A stretch of DNA of 64,000 nt. Origin: Inquilinus sp052078665. Its GTDB lineage: Bacteria > Pseudomonadota > Alphaproteobacteria > DSM-16000 > Inquilinaceae. Positions 8,333 through 17,216 of this stretch are shown piece after piece (positions within the stretch are counted from its first letter, which is position 1; each line of letters begins with the position of its first letter). Made by a program: the position numbers and the translations under genes. The DNA lies in the NCBI RefSeq assembly GCF_052078665.1, contig NZ_JBQJIK010000013.1:1-64000 (forward strand), written 5' to 3'. The notes below the pieces were generated by a model that searched no databases, was not told the origin of the DNA, and was given only the letters and a program-made list of their open reading frames with translations.

Positions 8333-9130
8333 TCAGCCGGCGGCCTGGACCGCCCGCTTGGCCATCACCTTGACCAGATGGGCCCGGTATTCGGCCGAGC
8401 CGTGGATGTCGCCGTTCATGCCGCCGGGGCCGACCGACAGCCCGTCCAGCGCCGTCGCCGAGAAGCTGCCGGCCAGCGCCTGCTCGGCCTCGGTCCAGCG
8501 GAACACCCCGTCCGAGCCTGCGCCGGTGACCGCGACGCGGATGCCGGCGGCGGTCTTGGCCACGAACACCCCGACCATGGCGTAGCGGCTGGCCGGGTTG
8601 TCGAACTTGATGTAGGCCGCCTTCTCCGGCTTCGGGAAGTGGATCGCGGTGATCAGTTCGTCCTCCGCCAAGACCGTGGTGAACAGACCCTGGAAATAGT
8701 CGGCGGCCGCGATCTCGCGCTTGGTCGTGCGCATGGTGGCGCCAAGGGCCAGCACCGCCGCGGGATAGTCGGCGCTGGGGTCGTTGTTGGCGACCGAGCC
8801 GCCGAGGGTGCCGCGGTTGCGGACCTGGGCGTCGCCGATGTCGCCGGCCAGGGCGGCGAGGGCGGGGATCACCCGCTGCACCACGTCCGACGCCGCGACC
8901 GCTGCATGGGTCGTCATGGCACCGATGGTCAGGCCGCCATTCTCCTCCTTGATCCCCTTCAGCTCGGCCGCGCCGCCGAGGTCGACGACGTCGGAGGGCG
9001 AGGCCAGGCGCTGCTTCAGCGTCGGGATCAGGGTCATGCCGCCGGCCAGGAACTTGCCGTCGGAGGCGGCGGTCAGCTTGGCCACCGCGTCGGCCGCGGA
9101 GGAGGCCTTGTGGTAGTTGAAGGCATACAT
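8333..9130 (-). CDS. coxM: CO dehydrogenase-type FAD-binding medium subunit
   Basis: A 265-residue FAD subunit of the xanthine oxidase family. The two FAD-pyrophosphate motifs are AGGMTLIPTLK and NRGTLGGSVANNDPSADYPA, as in CoxM. It passes electrons from the 2Fe-2S subunit to the acceptor. Its ATG at 9130 lies 10 nt after the coxL stop, so it is the last gene of coxG-S-L-M. It is somewhat shorter than the ~285 residues usual for CoxM, mainly in the C-terminal CO_deh_flav_C domain. Confidence 0.92.
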   Translation of the reverse strand: MYAFNYHKASSAADAVAKLTAASDGKFLAGGMTLIPTLKQRLASPSDVVDLGGAAELKGIKEENGGLTIGAMTTHAAVAASDVVQRVIPALAALAGDIGDAQVRNRGTLGGSVANNDPSADYPAAVLALGATMRTTKREIAAADYFQGLFTTVLAEDELITAIHFPKPEKAAYIKFDNPASRYAMVGVFVAKTAAGIRVAVTGAGSDGVFRWTEAEQALAGSFSATALDGLSVGPGGMNGDIHGSAEYRAHLVKVMAKRAVQAAG

Positions 9131-9140
9131 GGTCGTCTCC

Positions 9141-11501
9141 TCACTCGGCAGCCAGAGCGGGTGTGTGGATCGCCCGCCACACCCGCTCCGGCGTCGCCGG
9201 CATGTTCATGTCGCGGCCGATGGCATCGGTGATCGCGTTCATCAGCGCCGGCGGCGACGCGATCGCCCCGGCCTCGCCGCAGCCCTTCACCCCGAGCGGG
9301 TTGGAGGGGTTGATGGTCTCGATCATGCCGACCTTGAAGCTCGGCAGGTCGTCCGCCCGCGGCATGCAGTAATCCATGAAGGAGCCGGTCAGCAGCTGCC
9401 CGGTCTCCAGGTCGTAGGCGCAGTTCTCCATCAGCGCCTGGCCCAGGCCCTGGGCGAGGCCGCCATGGACCTGGCCCTCGACGATCATCGGGTTGATCAC
9501 CCGACCGAAATCGTCGACCGCCGAATAGCTGGCGATGGTGACGACGCCGGTGTCGGGGTCGACCTCGACCTCGCAGATCTGGGTGCCGGCCGGGAAGGTG
9601 AAGTTGATCGGGTCGTAGAAGGCGCTCTCCTCCAGCCCCGGCTCGACCCCCGCGGGATAGTTGTGCGGAACGTAGGCGGCGAAGGCGACCTCCTGGATCG
9701 TCTTGGCCCGGTCGGTGCCGGCGACGGTGAACTTGCCGTCCTTGAACTCGATGTCGGCCTCGGCCGCCTCGAGCTGGTGGGCCGCGATCTTCTTGCCCTT
9801 GGCGATGATCTTCTCGGCCGCCTTGAAGATGGCGGAGCCGCCGACGGCGAGCGAGCGCGAGCCGTAGGTGCCCATGCCGAAGGGCGTCTTGTCGGTGTCG
9901 CCATGCACGACCTCGACCTGGTCGGCCGGCACGCCGAGATAGCTCGACATCAGCTGGGCGAAGGTCGTCTCGTGACCCTGGCCGTGGCTGTGACTGCCGG
10001 TGTGGACGGTGACGTTGCCGGTCGGGTTGAACCGGATCTTGGCCGATTCCCACAGGCCGACGCCGGCGCCCAGCGACCCCACCGCGGCCGACGGCGCGAT
10101 GCCGCAGGCCTCGATGTAGCTGGAGAGGCCGATGCCGCGCAGCTTGCCGCGGCTGGCGCTCTCGGCCTTGCGGGCCGGGAAGCCGGCATAGTCTGCCAGC
10201 GTCAGCGCCGCCTCCAGCGCCTGGGGATAGTCGCCGCAATCATAGGTCATGATCACCGGCGTCTGGTACGGGTACTGGTTCGGCTGGACGAAGTTGCGGC
10301 GGCGGATCTCCGCCGGGTCCAGCTTCAGCTCGCGCGCCGCCAGCTCGACGATGTGCTCGATGACATAGGTCGCCTCCGGCCGCCCGGCGCCGCGATAGGC
10401 GTCGACCGGCGCGGTGTTGGTGTAGACGCCGTCGACCTCGCAGTAGATCGCCGGGATGGCGTATTGGCCGGACAGCAGCGGCGCGTAGAGGAAGGTCGGC
10501 ACGCAGCTGGCGAAGGTCGAGAGATAGGCGCCGAGATTGGCCGTGGTGTGCACGCGCAGGGCCAGGAACTTGCCGTCCTGGTCCAGTGCCAGCTCGGCAT
10601 GGGTGACGTGGTCGCGGCCATGTGCATCGGCCAGGAAGCTCTCGCTGCGCTCGCCGGTCCACTTCACCGGCCGGCGGACCTTCTTCGCCGCCCAGACACA
10701 GACCGTCTCCTCGGCATAGATGAAGATCTTCGAGCCGAAGCCGCCGCCGACATCGGGCGCGATCACCCGCAGCTTGTGCTCCGGCGCGATGCCGATGAAG
10801 GCGGACAGCACCAGCCGGGCCACGTGCGGGTTCTGGCTGGTGGTGTAGAGGGTGAAGCTGTCCGAGCCGCGGTCGTATTCGCCGATCGCCGCCCGCGGCT
10901 CCATCGCGTTCGGGATCAGCCGGTTGTTCTGCAGGTCCAGCTTGGTGACATGGGCGGCGCGGGCGAAGGCGGCCTCGACATCGGCCTTGTTGCCCAGCTC
11001 CCACTCATAGACGGTGTTGGCCGGGATGTCGTCATGCACCAGGGACGTGGCGCTGCGGGCGCTGTCGGTGGCGACGACGGCCGGCAGCTCCTCGTAGTCG
11101 ACCTCGATCTTCTCGGCCGCGTCCTTGGCCTGGTCCTTGGTCTCGGCGATCACCACCGCGACATGGTCGCCGACATAGCGGACCTTGCCCTGGGCCAGCG
11201 CCGGGTGCGGCCCGGCCTTCATCGGCTCGCCGTTCTTCGACTTGACCAGCCAGCCGCAGATCAGCCCGCCGACCTTGTCCTTGGCCAGGTCGTCGCCGGT
11301 GAACACGGCCAGCACGCCGGGCGCCGCCTGGGCCGCGCTGGTGTCGATGCCGCGGATCCGGGCATGGGCCACCGGCGAGCGCAGGAAATAGGCATGCGCC
11401 TGGCCGGGGCGATCGATGTCGTCGGTGTAGTGACCGTTGCCGGTCAGAAAGCGATAATCCTCCTTGCGGCGCAGCGGGGCGCCGATGCCGTCATGTGCCA
11501 T
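9141..11501 (-). CDS. coxL: Form II CO dehydrogenase-like molybdenum large subunit
   Basis: A 786-residue molybdopterin subunit. DVGGGFGSK, GQGHETTFAQ and the C-terminal VKGCGEAGAIASPPA are Moco-binding motifs of the xanthine oxidase family, the last including the catalytic Glu. The active-site loop reads AYRGAGR (residues 368-374), the form II signature, not the AYRCSFR of form I whose Cys holds the copper. Its physiological activity as a CO dehydrogenase is therefore uncertain; related hydroxylases are possible. The ATG at 11501 is preceded by a G-rich Shine-Dalgarno (GAGGGGGG); coxS ends 13 nt upstream and coxM begins 10 nt downstream. Confidence 0.92.
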   Translation of the reverse strand: MAHDGIGAPLRRKEDYRFLTGNGHYTDDIDRPGQAHAYFLRSPVAHARIRGIDTSAAQAAPGVLAVFTGDDLAKDKVGGLICGWLVKSKNGEPMKAGPHPALAQGKVRYVGDHVAVVIAETKDQAKDAAEKIEVDYEELPAVVATDSARSATSLVHDDIPANTVYEWELGNKADVEAAFARAAHVTKLDLQNNRLIPNAMEPRAAIGEYDRGSDSFTLYTTSQNPHVARLVLSAFIGIAPEHKLRVIAPDVGGGFGSKIFIYAEETVCVWAAKKVRRPVKWTGERSESFLADAHGRDHVTHAELALDQDGKFLALRVHTTANLGAYLSTFASCVPTFLYAPLLSGQYAIPAIYCEVDGVYTNTAPVDAYRGAGRPEATYVIEHIVELAARELKLDPAEIRRRNFVQPNQYPYQTPVIMTYDCGDYPQALEAALTLADYAGFPARKAESASRGKLRGIGLSSYIEACGIAPSAAVGSLGAGVGLWESAKIRFNPTGNVTVHTGSHSHGQGHETTFAQLMSSYLGVPADQVEVVHGDTDKTPFGMGTYGSRSLAVGGSAIFKAAEKIIAKGKKIAAHQLEAAEADIEFKDGKFTVAGTDRAKTIQEVAFAAYVPHNYPAGVEPGLEESAFYDPINFTFPAGTQICEVEVDPDTGVVTIASYSAVDDFGRVINPMIVEGQVHGGLAQGLGQALMENCAYDLETGQLLTGSFMDYCMPRADDLPSFKVGMIETINPSNPLGVKGCGEAGAIASPPALMNAITDAIGRDMNMPATPERVWRAIHTPALAAE

Positions 11502-11514
11502 GATCGCGCCCCCC

Positions 11515-12006
<492 letters not shown>

Positions 12007-12098
12007 GGATTCCTCCCAAGCTGGCGTCAGGCCGACCGATACCCGCCGCGGCTGTTCAGCGCCGCTTGCGGGCGGCCGGTCAGGCCACCCGGAACGAA

Positions 12099-12127
12099 GG
12101 CTAAGGTTTCGTCAGACGTTCGGTCAA
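12099..12127 (-). promoter_or_regulatory. Candidate sigma-70 promoter upstream of coxS
   Basis: On the minus strand a TTGACC hexamer (12127-12122) is followed after 17 nt by TTAGCC (12104-12099). The -35 is good and the -10 poor, so this is tentative. It would start transcription about 90 nt before coxS. Confidence 0.25.
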
Positions 12128-12154
12128 GCGAGCCGAAGGTCGGTTCCGCCTGCG

Positions 12155-12931
12155 TTACAAATACAGGTACAGCAGCACCAGCACGATCACGACCAGGGCC
12201 GTGATCCAGACCGCCGGGCTCAGGCCCCCGCGGCGCTCCTCGGCCACGGGCGGCGGGGCGGGGCGAGGCGGTGGAGCGACCGCAGGCGCGGGCTTCGGCG
12301 CCGGCTCGGTGGCAGGCACAGGCTGCGGCGCGGGAATCGGCTCGGCGGTGGCGAAGCCCGGGGCCTCGGCCGGGCTCGGCGGCGTCACCACCGTCTCGGC
12401 CGGGACCGGAGTCGGAACCGGGATCTCGGGCGCGGCCGCAGCCGGCGCGGGGGCCGGGGTGGGAGCGGGCGCCGCGGCGCCAGCCCCGGCGCGCTGCTCC
12501 ATCTCGGCGGCGAAGCGGGTGAAGAAGTCGTCGGCCATCTTCTTGGCGGTGCCGTCGATCAGCCGGGCGCCGAGCTGCGCCAGCTTGCCGCCGATATTGG
12601 CCTTCACCGCGTAGCGCAGCATGGTGCCGTCGCCGTCCTCGACCAGCTTGACGTCGGCGCCGCCCTTGGCGAATCCGGCGGCGCCGCCCTTGCCTTCGCC
12701 GGAGATGGTGTAGCTCTCGGGCGGGTTCAGGTTGGACAGGGTGACCTGGCCCCCGAAGCTGGCCTTGACCGGCCCGACCTTGGCGGTGACGGTCGCCGTC
12801 ATCTCGGTCGGCGAGGTCTTCTCCAACGTGTCGCAGCCGGGAATCGACCGGCGCAGCACCTCGGGGTCGTTCAGCCCCTCCCAGACCACCGACCGCGGCG
12901 CCGCGATCCGATGCTCGCCTGTCATCTCCAT
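12155..12931 (-). CDS. coxG: CoxG-like SRPBCC protein with C-terminal membrane anchor
   Basis: A 258-residue protein. Residues 1-150 form a CoxG-type SRPBCC domain (GEHRIAAPRSVVWEGLNDPEVL, then SIPGCDTLEK). It continues in a long Ala/Pro-rich linker and ends in one transmembrane helix (AVWITALVVIVLVLLYLYL). CoxG is thought to recruit CO dehydrogenase to the cytoplasmic membrane, which fits a soluble domain on a flexible tether. The ATG at 12931 is chosen because MEMTGEHRI is the family start; an upstream ATG at 13003 would add 24 unconserved residues. Adjacent to coxS on the same strand. Confidence 0.88.
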   Translation of the reverse strand: MEMTGEHRIAAPRSVVWEGLNDPEVLRRSIPGCDTLEKTSPTEMTATVTAKVGPVKASFGGQVTLSNLNPPESYTISGEGKGGAAGFAKGGADVKLVEDGDGTMLRYAVKANIGGKLAQLGARLIDGTAKKMADDFFTRFAAEMEQRAGAGAAAPAPTPAPAPAAAAPEIPVPTPVPAETVVTPPSPAEAPGFATAEPIPAPQPVPATEPAPKPAPAVAPPPRPAPPPVAEERRGGLSPAVWITALVVIVLVLLYLYL

Positions 12932-13074
12932 GGCACGATTCCTTCGTCTTGAGCCGGCCGGCTCCGTCCTGTCGAAGCTAGTGCGGCCCATCGGCGGCGA
13001 CAACCCTACCTAAATACGAGCCATGGCGTTGAGATCCAGGTCGCTCGAATGGGCTATGGCGTGATAAATCGGAT

Positions 13075-13230
13075 TTAAGAGCCCAGTTTCTCGCGCAATT
13101 CTTTGATCTGCGCGTCGCGCACCTTTACACGAGCTTTTAACATCTCTACTTCGGCTTTGGCCTCTTCTTTCTCGGCAATGAGTTTTCGTTCGCGAGCGCT
13201 GTAGTTCGTATCTCCAGGTTTGCGTGCCAT
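13075..13230 (-). CDS. Small coiled-coil hypothetical protein
   Basis: A 51-residue, highly charged protein beginning MARKPGDTNYSARERK. From about residue 12 it is one long heptad-like helix rich in Lys, Glu and Ala (AEKEEAKAEVEMLKARVKVR), predicted coiled coil. The ATG at 13230 has an upstream AGGAC; an in-frame ATG at 13290 would add 20 residues. The DNA here is clearly less GC-rich than its neighbours, which suggests acquisition. No function can be assigned. Confidence 0.55.
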   Translation of the reverse strand: MARKPGDTNYSARERKLIAEKEEAKAEVEMLKARVKVRDAQIKELREKLGS

Positions 13231-13360
13231 GTCCGAGTCCTCTATCCAGAAATCTATCGATAAATTTGCAGATAAACTGGCTTCCGTCAACCGGGTTGGC
13301 TAGCCCTGCCGTCATCGCCATACTCCGGCCGCCTGAAGCAAGAACGGGGAAGGGGTGTTC

Positions 13361-14806
13361 ATGCCGGTGTTTCGACAAGCCCGCCGCCGCGTCGGAGTCG
13401 CGGCGGGAGCGATAGCTTTAATGTCGATCGCACCGGCCCGGGCTGCCACCGAAGGTACCCCCCATCTGAACGGGTCCGAGCTCGGCCTGGCCTGGATCAT
13501 TCCCTTCGCCGGCATCCTGCTGTCGATCGCGCTGCTCCCACTGATCCGGCCGCATTTCTGGCACCATCATTTCGGCAAGGTCGCCGCCTTCTGGGGCCTG
13601 GCCTTCCTGGTGCCCTTCGCCGCCATCCATGGCGCCGATCTGGCGCTGTACGAGGTGCTGACCGTCGCGCTGACCGAATACCTGCCCTTCATCATCCTGC
13701 TGGCGTCGCTGTTCGTCGTCGCCGGCGGGGTGCGGCTGAAGGGCACGCTGGTCGGCACACCGGCGGTCAATCTCGGCATCCTTTTCGTCGGCACCGCCAT
13801 CGCCAGCTGGATGGGCACCACCGGCGCCTGCATGCTGCTGATCCGGCCGCTGCTGCGCGCCAATGAGAACCGGCGCTACCGCGTCCACACGGTGGTGTTC
13901 TTCATCTTCCTGGTCGGCAATATCGGCGGCGCGCTGACGCCGCTGGGCGACCCGCCGCTGTTCCTCGGCTTTCTGCAGGGCGTGTCGTTCTTCTGGCCGA
14001 CCCGGCACCTGCTGCTGCCGATGCTGGCCTGCTCGGTCATCCTGCTGGCGGTCTATGCCGTCCTCGACACGGTGCTGTTCCGGCGCGAGCACGGGCTGCG
14101 CGAGGTGCCGCCGGAGCCGCGCGTGCCGTTCGGGCTGGAGGGCGGGATCAACCTGCTGTTGCTCGTGGGTGTCATCGGCGCGGTGCTGCTGAGCGGCGTC
14201 TGGAAGCCGGGCGTCGAGCTGACCGTCCATCACGTGCCCGTGGCGCTGGAGAATCTGGTCCGCGACCTGCTGCTGATCGCCATCATCGGCCTGTCCTGGA
14301 TGCTGACCTCACAGGAGAGCCGGCAACTCAACGACTTCAACTGGTTCCCGATCGTCGAGGTCGGCAAGCTGTTCGCCGCGATCTTCGTCACCATCGTGCC
14401 GGCGATCGCGATCTTGCGTGCCGGCCGCGACGGGGCGCTGGCCGATCTGGTCGACCTCGTCGGCGGCACCGGCGAGCCGAACAACCTGGCCTATTTCTGG
14501 CTGACCGGCGCCCTGTCCAGCTTCCTCGACAACGCGCCGACCTATCTCGTGTTCTTCAACATGGCCGGGGCCGACGCGCAGCACCTGATGGGGCCGCTGG
14601 CAACGACGCTCGGCGCCATCTCCGCCGGCGCCGTGTTCATGGGGGCCAACACCTATATCGGCAACGCGCCGAACTTCATGGTGCGGTCGATCGCGCAGGA
14701 GCGCGGCGTCGCCATGCCCAGCTTCTTCGGCTACATGGCCTGGTCCTGCGGCATCCTGCTGCCGCTGTTCGTGCTGGTGTCGCTGCTGTTCTACGCGGGA
14801 GCGTGA
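13361..14806 (+). CDS. Sodium:proton antiporter / CitMHS-like transporter
   Basis: A 481-residue integral membrane protein with a cleavable-looking N-terminal signal and about 11-12 hydrophobic segments. The conserved IGGALTPLGDPPLFLGF loop and the later SSFLDNAPTYLVFFNMAG and FMGANTYIGNAPN motifs match the NhaD/CitMHS-like ion transporter family, annotated as Na+/H+ antiporters or putative citrate carriers. The start at ATG 13361 is preferred over a GTG at 13355 because GGGGAAGGGG lies 6 nt upstream. It is followed closely (13 nt) by the GrpB-GNAT gene. The transported ion is not determined by sequence. Confidence 0.85.
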   Translation: MPVFRQARRRVGVAAGAIALMSIAPARAATEGTPHLNGSELGLAWIIPFAGILLSIALLPLIRPHFWHHHFGKVAAFWGLAFLVPFAAIHGADLALYEVLTVALTEYLPFIILLASLFVVAGGVRLKGTLVGTPAVNLGILFVGTAIASWMGTTGACMLLIRPLLRANENRRYRVHTVVFFIFLVGNIGGALTPLGDPPLFLGFLQGVSFFWPTRHLLLPMLACSVILLAVYAVLDTVLFRREHGLREVPPEPRVPFGLEGGINLLLLVGVIGAVLLSGVWKPGVELTVHHVPVALENLVRDLLLIAIIGLSWMLTSQESRQLNDFNWFPIVEVGKLFAAIFVTIVPAIAILRAGRDGALADLVDLVGGTGEPNNLAYFWLTGALSSFLDNAPTYLVFFNMAGADAQHLMGPLATTLGAISAGAVFMGANTYIGNAPNFMVRSIAQERGVAMPSFFGYMAWSCGILLPLFVLVSLLFYAGA

Positions 14807-14819
14807 GCGAGGAAGGCGA

Positions 14820-15827
14820 ATGAAACGCCGGGCTATCGAGGTGGTCGACTACGACCCGGCCTGGCCGGCACGGTTCGAGGAGATCCGCGCCGGGCTGGAG
14901 CGGTTGCTGGACGGTCTCGTCCTCGATATCCACCACATCGGCAGCACGGCGGTGCCCGGCCTTTGCGCCAAGCCGAAGATCGACGTCGACATCGTGCTGC
15001 GCTCGGCCGCCGCAATTCCCGAGGCGATCGCGCGGATGCAGGCGGCCGGCGACTACGCCGATCACGGCGACAGGCATCGCGACGGCATGTGGACCTTCAC
15101 CACCGGCCGCGGTTCGCGCGGGCAGCGGCTGTATCTCTGCGCGCCGGGCACCGCGACGCATCTGCGCCGGATGCTGTTCCGGGACCATCTGCGTCACCAT
15201 CCCGACGCCGCGGCCGCCTATGCCGCGCTGAAGCGCCGGCTGGCCTCCGAGACTGAGGACGATTGGGATTACTACACCGGCGGCAAACGATCTTTCGTTG
15301 ACGAGACCGTGCGTCGGGCGGCTGCCGAGCGGATCGATAGCGTTTCTGGCGGGCGCAGCGAGATCTGCAGGGCCATCCTGGAGGATTTGCCGCGATGGTT
15401 TGGCATTCCGGCGGCGAGAGAGGCCTATGTCGCGGCTGCGGCCGACCTGCCGATGCTGGCTTGCAGGGCGTCGGACGGGTCTGCGCTCGGCTTCGTCTCG
15501 ATAAAATTCCAGACCACCGCTGCCGCCGAGATCCACATCCTGGGCGTCCGGCTTGACTGGCATCGCAGCGGCATTGGTCGCGCGCTGGTGGATGCGGCCG
15601 ACCAGTTCGCGGCGCATCGGGGATGCCGTTACCTAACGGTCAAGACGCTTTCGCCGGCAAAACCAGACCCGGCCTACGAGTGCACACGGCAATTCTATCA
15701 TGCCGTCGGCTTCGCCCCGATTGAGGATCTGCCGACACTGTGGGGTGCCGACAATTCGTGTCTGCTCATGCTCCGCCCGGTCAACTCGCCGAGACAGCCG
15801 AAAGCGCCGCTCGATGTACGACTATGA
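14820..15827 (+). CDS. GrpB (UPF0157)-GNAT acetyltransferase fusion
   Basis: A 335-residue two-domain protein. Residues 1-165 are a GrpB/UPF0157 domain, a nucleotidyltransferase-like fold (VVDYDPAWPARFEEI, HHIGSTAVPGLCAKPKIDVDI, LYLCAPGTATHLRRMLFRDHL). Residues about 178-330 are a GNAT domain (ILEDLPRWFGIPAAREAYV, acetyl-CoA loop LDWHRSGIGRALVDAA). GrpB and this GNAT type are common as separate genes; the reading frame here is continuous across the junction. It overlaps the following methyltransferase by 14 nt, suggesting joint expression. The function is unknown; a small-molecule or antibiotic-modifying role is a guess. Confidence 0.85.
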   Translation: MKRRAIEVVDYDPAWPARFEEIRAGLERLLDGLVLDIHHIGSTAVPGLCAKPKIDVDIVLRSAAAIPEAIARMQAAGDYADHGDRHRDGMWTFTTGRGSRGQRLYLCAPGTATHLRRMLFRDHLRHHPDAAAAYAALKRRLASETEDDWDYYTGGKRSFVDETVRRAAAERIDSVSGGRSEICRAILEDLPRWFGIPAAREAYVAAAADLPMLACRASDGSALGFVSIKFQTTAAAEIHILGVRLDWHRSGIGRALVDAADQFAAHRGCRYLTVKTLSPAKPDPAYECTRQFYHAVGFAPIEDLPTLWGADNSCLLMLRPVNSPRQPKAPLDVRL

Positions 15828-16482
15828 CGCCCAGTACCGGCGCCTGCGGCATGCGGGGCTGCCCGGATGGGCCGGCGATCAATACGAGCGTGGGCTGGCC
15901 GGCGTGGCCGAGACGCTCGATCGGCTGGAGCGGGAGGGGATTCTGCCGGCGCCGCCGGCCCGGATGCTCGAGCTCGGCTGCGGCAACGGCCTGTCGTCGT
16001 ATCTGATGGCCGGGAAGGGGTATGAGGTCCACGGCATCGACATCGCCGGGACCGTCGTGGCCTGGGCGCGGGAGCGGTTCGCGGCGGCCGGGCTCCGCGG
16101 ATCGTTCCACCAGGGCACCGTCTGCCGCATGCCCGTCTTCGCCGATAGTTCCTTCGACATCGTGTTCGACGGCAGCTGCCTGCACTGCCTGATCGGCGGG
16201 GACAGGGGGCTGTGCCTTGCGGAAGTCCGCCGCATCCTGCAGCCCGACGGGGTCCTCGTGGTCAGCAGCATGTGCGGCGAGCCCCGATCCGGCGACGCCA
16301 GGGCCCGCTTCGATTCGCGGACGTACTGCCTGATGCAGGACGATCACCCTTACCGGACCCTGAAGCCCTTGGCGGCGATCGAGGCCGAACTCGCGGAGGC
16401 GGGTTTCGCGGTGCGGGATCGCAGCGTCCGCGTCAATCCGTGGTGGGACCACGCCACGCTGGTCTGCAGCCGGGCAGGCTAG
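15814..16482 (+). CDS. Class I SAM-dependent methyltransferase
   Basis: A 222-residue methyltransferase. Motif I is MLELGCGNGLSSYLMA, followed by HGIDIAGTVVAWARERF and the post-motif FDIVFDGSCLHCLIGGDRG. The substrate cannot be inferred. The start ATG 15814 overlaps the GrpB-GNAT gene by 14 nt, and the stop overlaps the convergent thiQ gene (stop 16479) by 4 nt. The overlap with the GrpB-GNAT fusion suggests a small modification unit. Confidence 0.85.
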   Translation: MYDYDAQYRRLRHAGLPGWAGDQYERGLAGVAETLDRLEREGILPAPPARMLELGCGNGLSSYLMAGKGYEVHGIDIAGTVVAWARERFAAAGLRGSFHQGTVCRMPVFADSSFDIVFDGSCLHCLIGGDRGLCLAEVRRILQPDGVLVVSSMCGEPRSGDARARFDSRTYCLMQDDHPYRTLKPLAAIEAELAEAGFAVRDRSVRVNPWWDHATLVCSRAG

Positions 16483-17216
16483 CTCGCCGGCCCGACATAG
16501 CCGAGATAGTCGGCGATCTCCGGCAGGGGCGGGCGGGTCAGCAGCTCGGTCGCCGGGCCGGTGGCGGCGATGCGGCCGTCCTCGATGAAGGCCGCCTGCG
16601 CGTCGATGCCGGGCAGGGCGTCGAGCTGGTGGCTGACCATCAGCACGGTCAGGCCGCGCTCCTGCCGCAGCCGGTCGACCAGTTGCACCATCTCGCGCCG
16701 CTGCGCCGGGCCGAGCGCGGCGAAGGGCTCGTCCAGCAGCAGGATCGGGCGGTCGCGCACCAGGCTGCGGGCCAAGGCGACGCGCTGGCGCTCGCCGCCG
16801 GACAGCTCCGCCGGCCGGCGCGCCTCCAGCCCCGACAGGTCGACATGGGCCAGCGCCTCCTGCACCCGCGCCGCGTCGGCCGGGCTCAGCCGCCCCGGAT
16901 GCAGGCCCAGCGCCACATTCTTCGCCGCCGTGAGATGCGGGAACAGGTTGTGGTCCTGGAACAGCGTGGTGACCGGCCGGGCCGCCGGTGGCAGGCCCGT
17001 CGCGTCGCGGCCGAGCAGGCGCAAGGCGCCGGACAGCGACGCTTCGAAGCCGGCGATCAGGTTCAGGAGCGTGCTCTTGCCGGCGCCGCTCGGCCCGAAC
17101 AGCACGACGAAGGCGCCGGCCTCGACCGTCAGGTCGAAGCGCATCGCCATCGCCTCGTAGCGATAGGTCAGGCCCTCGATCTCAATTGCGTTTCTTTCAG
17201 TCTGGGGCTTGGCCAC
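16479..17216 (-). CDS. thiQ: Thiamine ABC transporter ATP-binding protein ThiQ
   Basis: A 245-residue ABC ATPase. Walker A is GPSGAGKST, Q-loop TLFQDHNLFPHLTA, signature LSGGERQR, Walker B ILLLDEP, with a slightly unusual D-loop (ALGPA instead of ALDPA). The phrase FGPSGAGKSTLLNLIAGFE and the gene order thiB-thiP-thiQ behind a TPP riboswitch identify ThiQ, which powers uptake of thiamine, TMP and TPP. It begins with GTG at 17216, overlapping the thiP stop by about 20 nt. Confidence 0.92.
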   Translation of the reverse strand: MAKPQTERNAIEIEGLTYRYEAMAMRFDLTVEAGAFVVLFGPSGAGKSTLLNLIAGFEASLSGALRLLGRDATGLPPAARPVTTLFQDHNLFPHLTAAKNVALGLHPGRLSPADAARVQEALAHVDLSGLEARRPAELSGGERQRVALARSLVRDRPILLLDEPFAALGPAQRREMVQLVDRLRQERGLTVLMVSHQLDALPGIDAQAAFIEDGRIAATGPATELLTRPPLPEIADYLGYVGPAS

